Shown here: piece after piece, positions 30,985 to 31,526 of the stretch
Layout of the letters: each line of letters starts with the position of its first letter
How positions within the stretch are numbered: the first letter of the stretch is position 1
Assembly: GCA_021823875.1 (NCBI GenBank)
Contig: JAKAMD010000003.1
Location: 1 to 31,526 of the forward strand
Length of the DNA stretch: 31,526 nucleotides
Origin: Pseudomonadota bacterium
GTDB lineage: Bacteria; Pseudomonadota; Alphaproteobacteria; Rhizobiales; Xanthobacteraceae
Reading direction: 5' to 3'
Notes under the pieces: generated by a model
Database searches by the model: none
Told to the model about the DNA's origin: nothing
The model's input: the letters and a program-made list of their open reading frames with translations, nothing else
Position numbers and translations under genes: made by a program

Positions 30985-31526
30985 TCAAGCCTCGATCGTG
31001 CCTTCGCTGACCCGCACAGCGCCGCCGCCGATCGTGGCCGCGCGGAGCCCGCCGCCCGCGACCGTCAGTCCAAGGCGGATCAGGCTCGGGCGTCCCATCT
31101 CGTAGCCTTGCTCAATGACGAACGCATGCTCGCCGTCGGTAAGCCCGGCAAACCGCGTCAACACGCCGGCAAAGGCCGCCGCCGCCGAGCCGGTCGCCGG
31201 GTCCTCCACGATGCCGAAGGCGGGGGCGAACATGCGGGCGTGAAAGTCGTGCGCGGGTTCGGCGGTCTCTGTGCTGAAGATGTAGACCGCATTGTGCGCC
31301 GGCGCGGTCAGCGCCGATGCGAAGCGTGCGAGATCGGGCTGGGCCCGGCGCACCGCGTCCAGACTCTTGAGCGGCACAAAGGTGAAGCCGAGCCCGGTCG
31401 ACCGGCAACTCGGCGTGAAGCCGCCAAAGCCGATGTCGTCGACCGCAAGGCCGAGCGCGGCGGCAAGCGTCTCGTTGGGCGGCGGCGCACCGACCTCGGC
31501 CGGCAACTGGGGCAGCGCGAAGGAGG
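30985..31526 (-). CDS. PhzF-like isomerase, C-terminal part
   Basis: About 180 codons of the C-terminal region of a PhzF-family protein are present; the gene enters from the right edge and the frame stays open to base 31526. Visible family features are SCRSTGLGFTFVPL, HNAVYIFST and the conserved EDPATGSAAAAFAG, then GYEMGRPSLIRL near the end. PhzF acts in phenazine synthesis in pseudomonads, but most homologues are isomerases or epimerases of unknown substrate, and no phenazine genes are seen here. The catalytic Glu of the N-terminal domain is outside the window. A TTG at 31506 could be read as a start, but the protein clearly continues upstream. Confidence 0.9.
   Translation of the reverse strand, partial: SFALPQLPAEVGAPPPNETLAAALGLAVDDIGFGGFTPSCRSTGLGFTFVPLKSLDAVRRAQPDLARFASALTAPAHNAVYIFSTETAEPAHDFHARMFAPAFGIVEDPATGSAAAAFAGVLTRFAGLTDGEHAFVIEQGYEMGRPSLIRLGLTVAGGGLRAATIGGGAVRVSEGTIEA

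Overview
The window is high-GC, gene-dense chromosomal DNA from an alphaproteobacterium, most likely a member of the Hyphomicrobiales (the Bradyrhizobium/Rhodopseudomonas/Pseudolabrys neighbourhood). The basis is GC-rich codon use, two molybdenum-hydroxylase operons, a leucine-rich leader peptide before leuA, an LTXXQ-type periplasmic protein and FixK/FNR-type promoter sites. The genus cannot be fixed from the sequence. I see no phage, IS element or CRISPR array.

Layout. 1-2049: an operon for a three-subunit molybdenum hydroxylase in the order FAD subunit, 2Fe-2S subunit, Mo subunit; the Mo gene is cut by the window edge. 2494-3630: a secreted or membrane-anchored protein of unknown function. 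3780-9259: leftward genes for a nitroreductase, an ABC-2 exporter (ATPase and permease), an aryl-AMP ligase and an old-yellow-enzyme reductase with a fibronectin III tail. 9454-14957: a PRPP and NAD salvage block (PRPP synthetase, alpha/beta hydrolase, phosphoribosyltransferase, pncB, pncA) with a small-molecule-kinase-like gene on the other strand. 15011-16064: three small secreted cysteine-rich proteins (Kazal inhibitor, knottin-like, four-cysteine). 16128-18854: polX, tRNA-Lys(CTT) and an LTXXQ protein. 19070-23607: a complete branched-chain-amino-acid-type ABC transporter (livF, G, M, H and binding protein). 23820-25620: leuA and its leader peptide. 25772-31526: an isoprenylcysteine-methyltransferase-like protein, a Tat-exported two-subunit molybdenum hydroxylase, PPK2, a Nudix protein and a partial PhzF-like protein.

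The most striking observation is regulatory. By hand I find four perfect TTGA-N6-TCAA sites (FixK/FNR/AadR type) in the whole window. All four lie in the short upstream gaps of the 3780-14957 block. Three have a recognisable -10 hexamer exactly 21 nt beyond the box. The block therefore looks like a low-oxygen regulon. Its hydrolase-phosphoribosyltransferase-pncB core resembles the Mycobacterium tuberculosis DosR locus around Rv0571c-Rv0573c (pncB2), and the nitroreductase also has DosR-regulon counterparts. This suggests that unrelated hypoxia regulators control a similar NAD/PRPP gene set.

The second is the leuA leader: 40 codons with six Leu among residues 29-37. The Leu-codon run is perfectly complementary over 8 nt to the leuA Shine-Dalgarno region, which suggests starvation-controlled translation. 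The third is the trio of small secreted disulfide-rich proteins.
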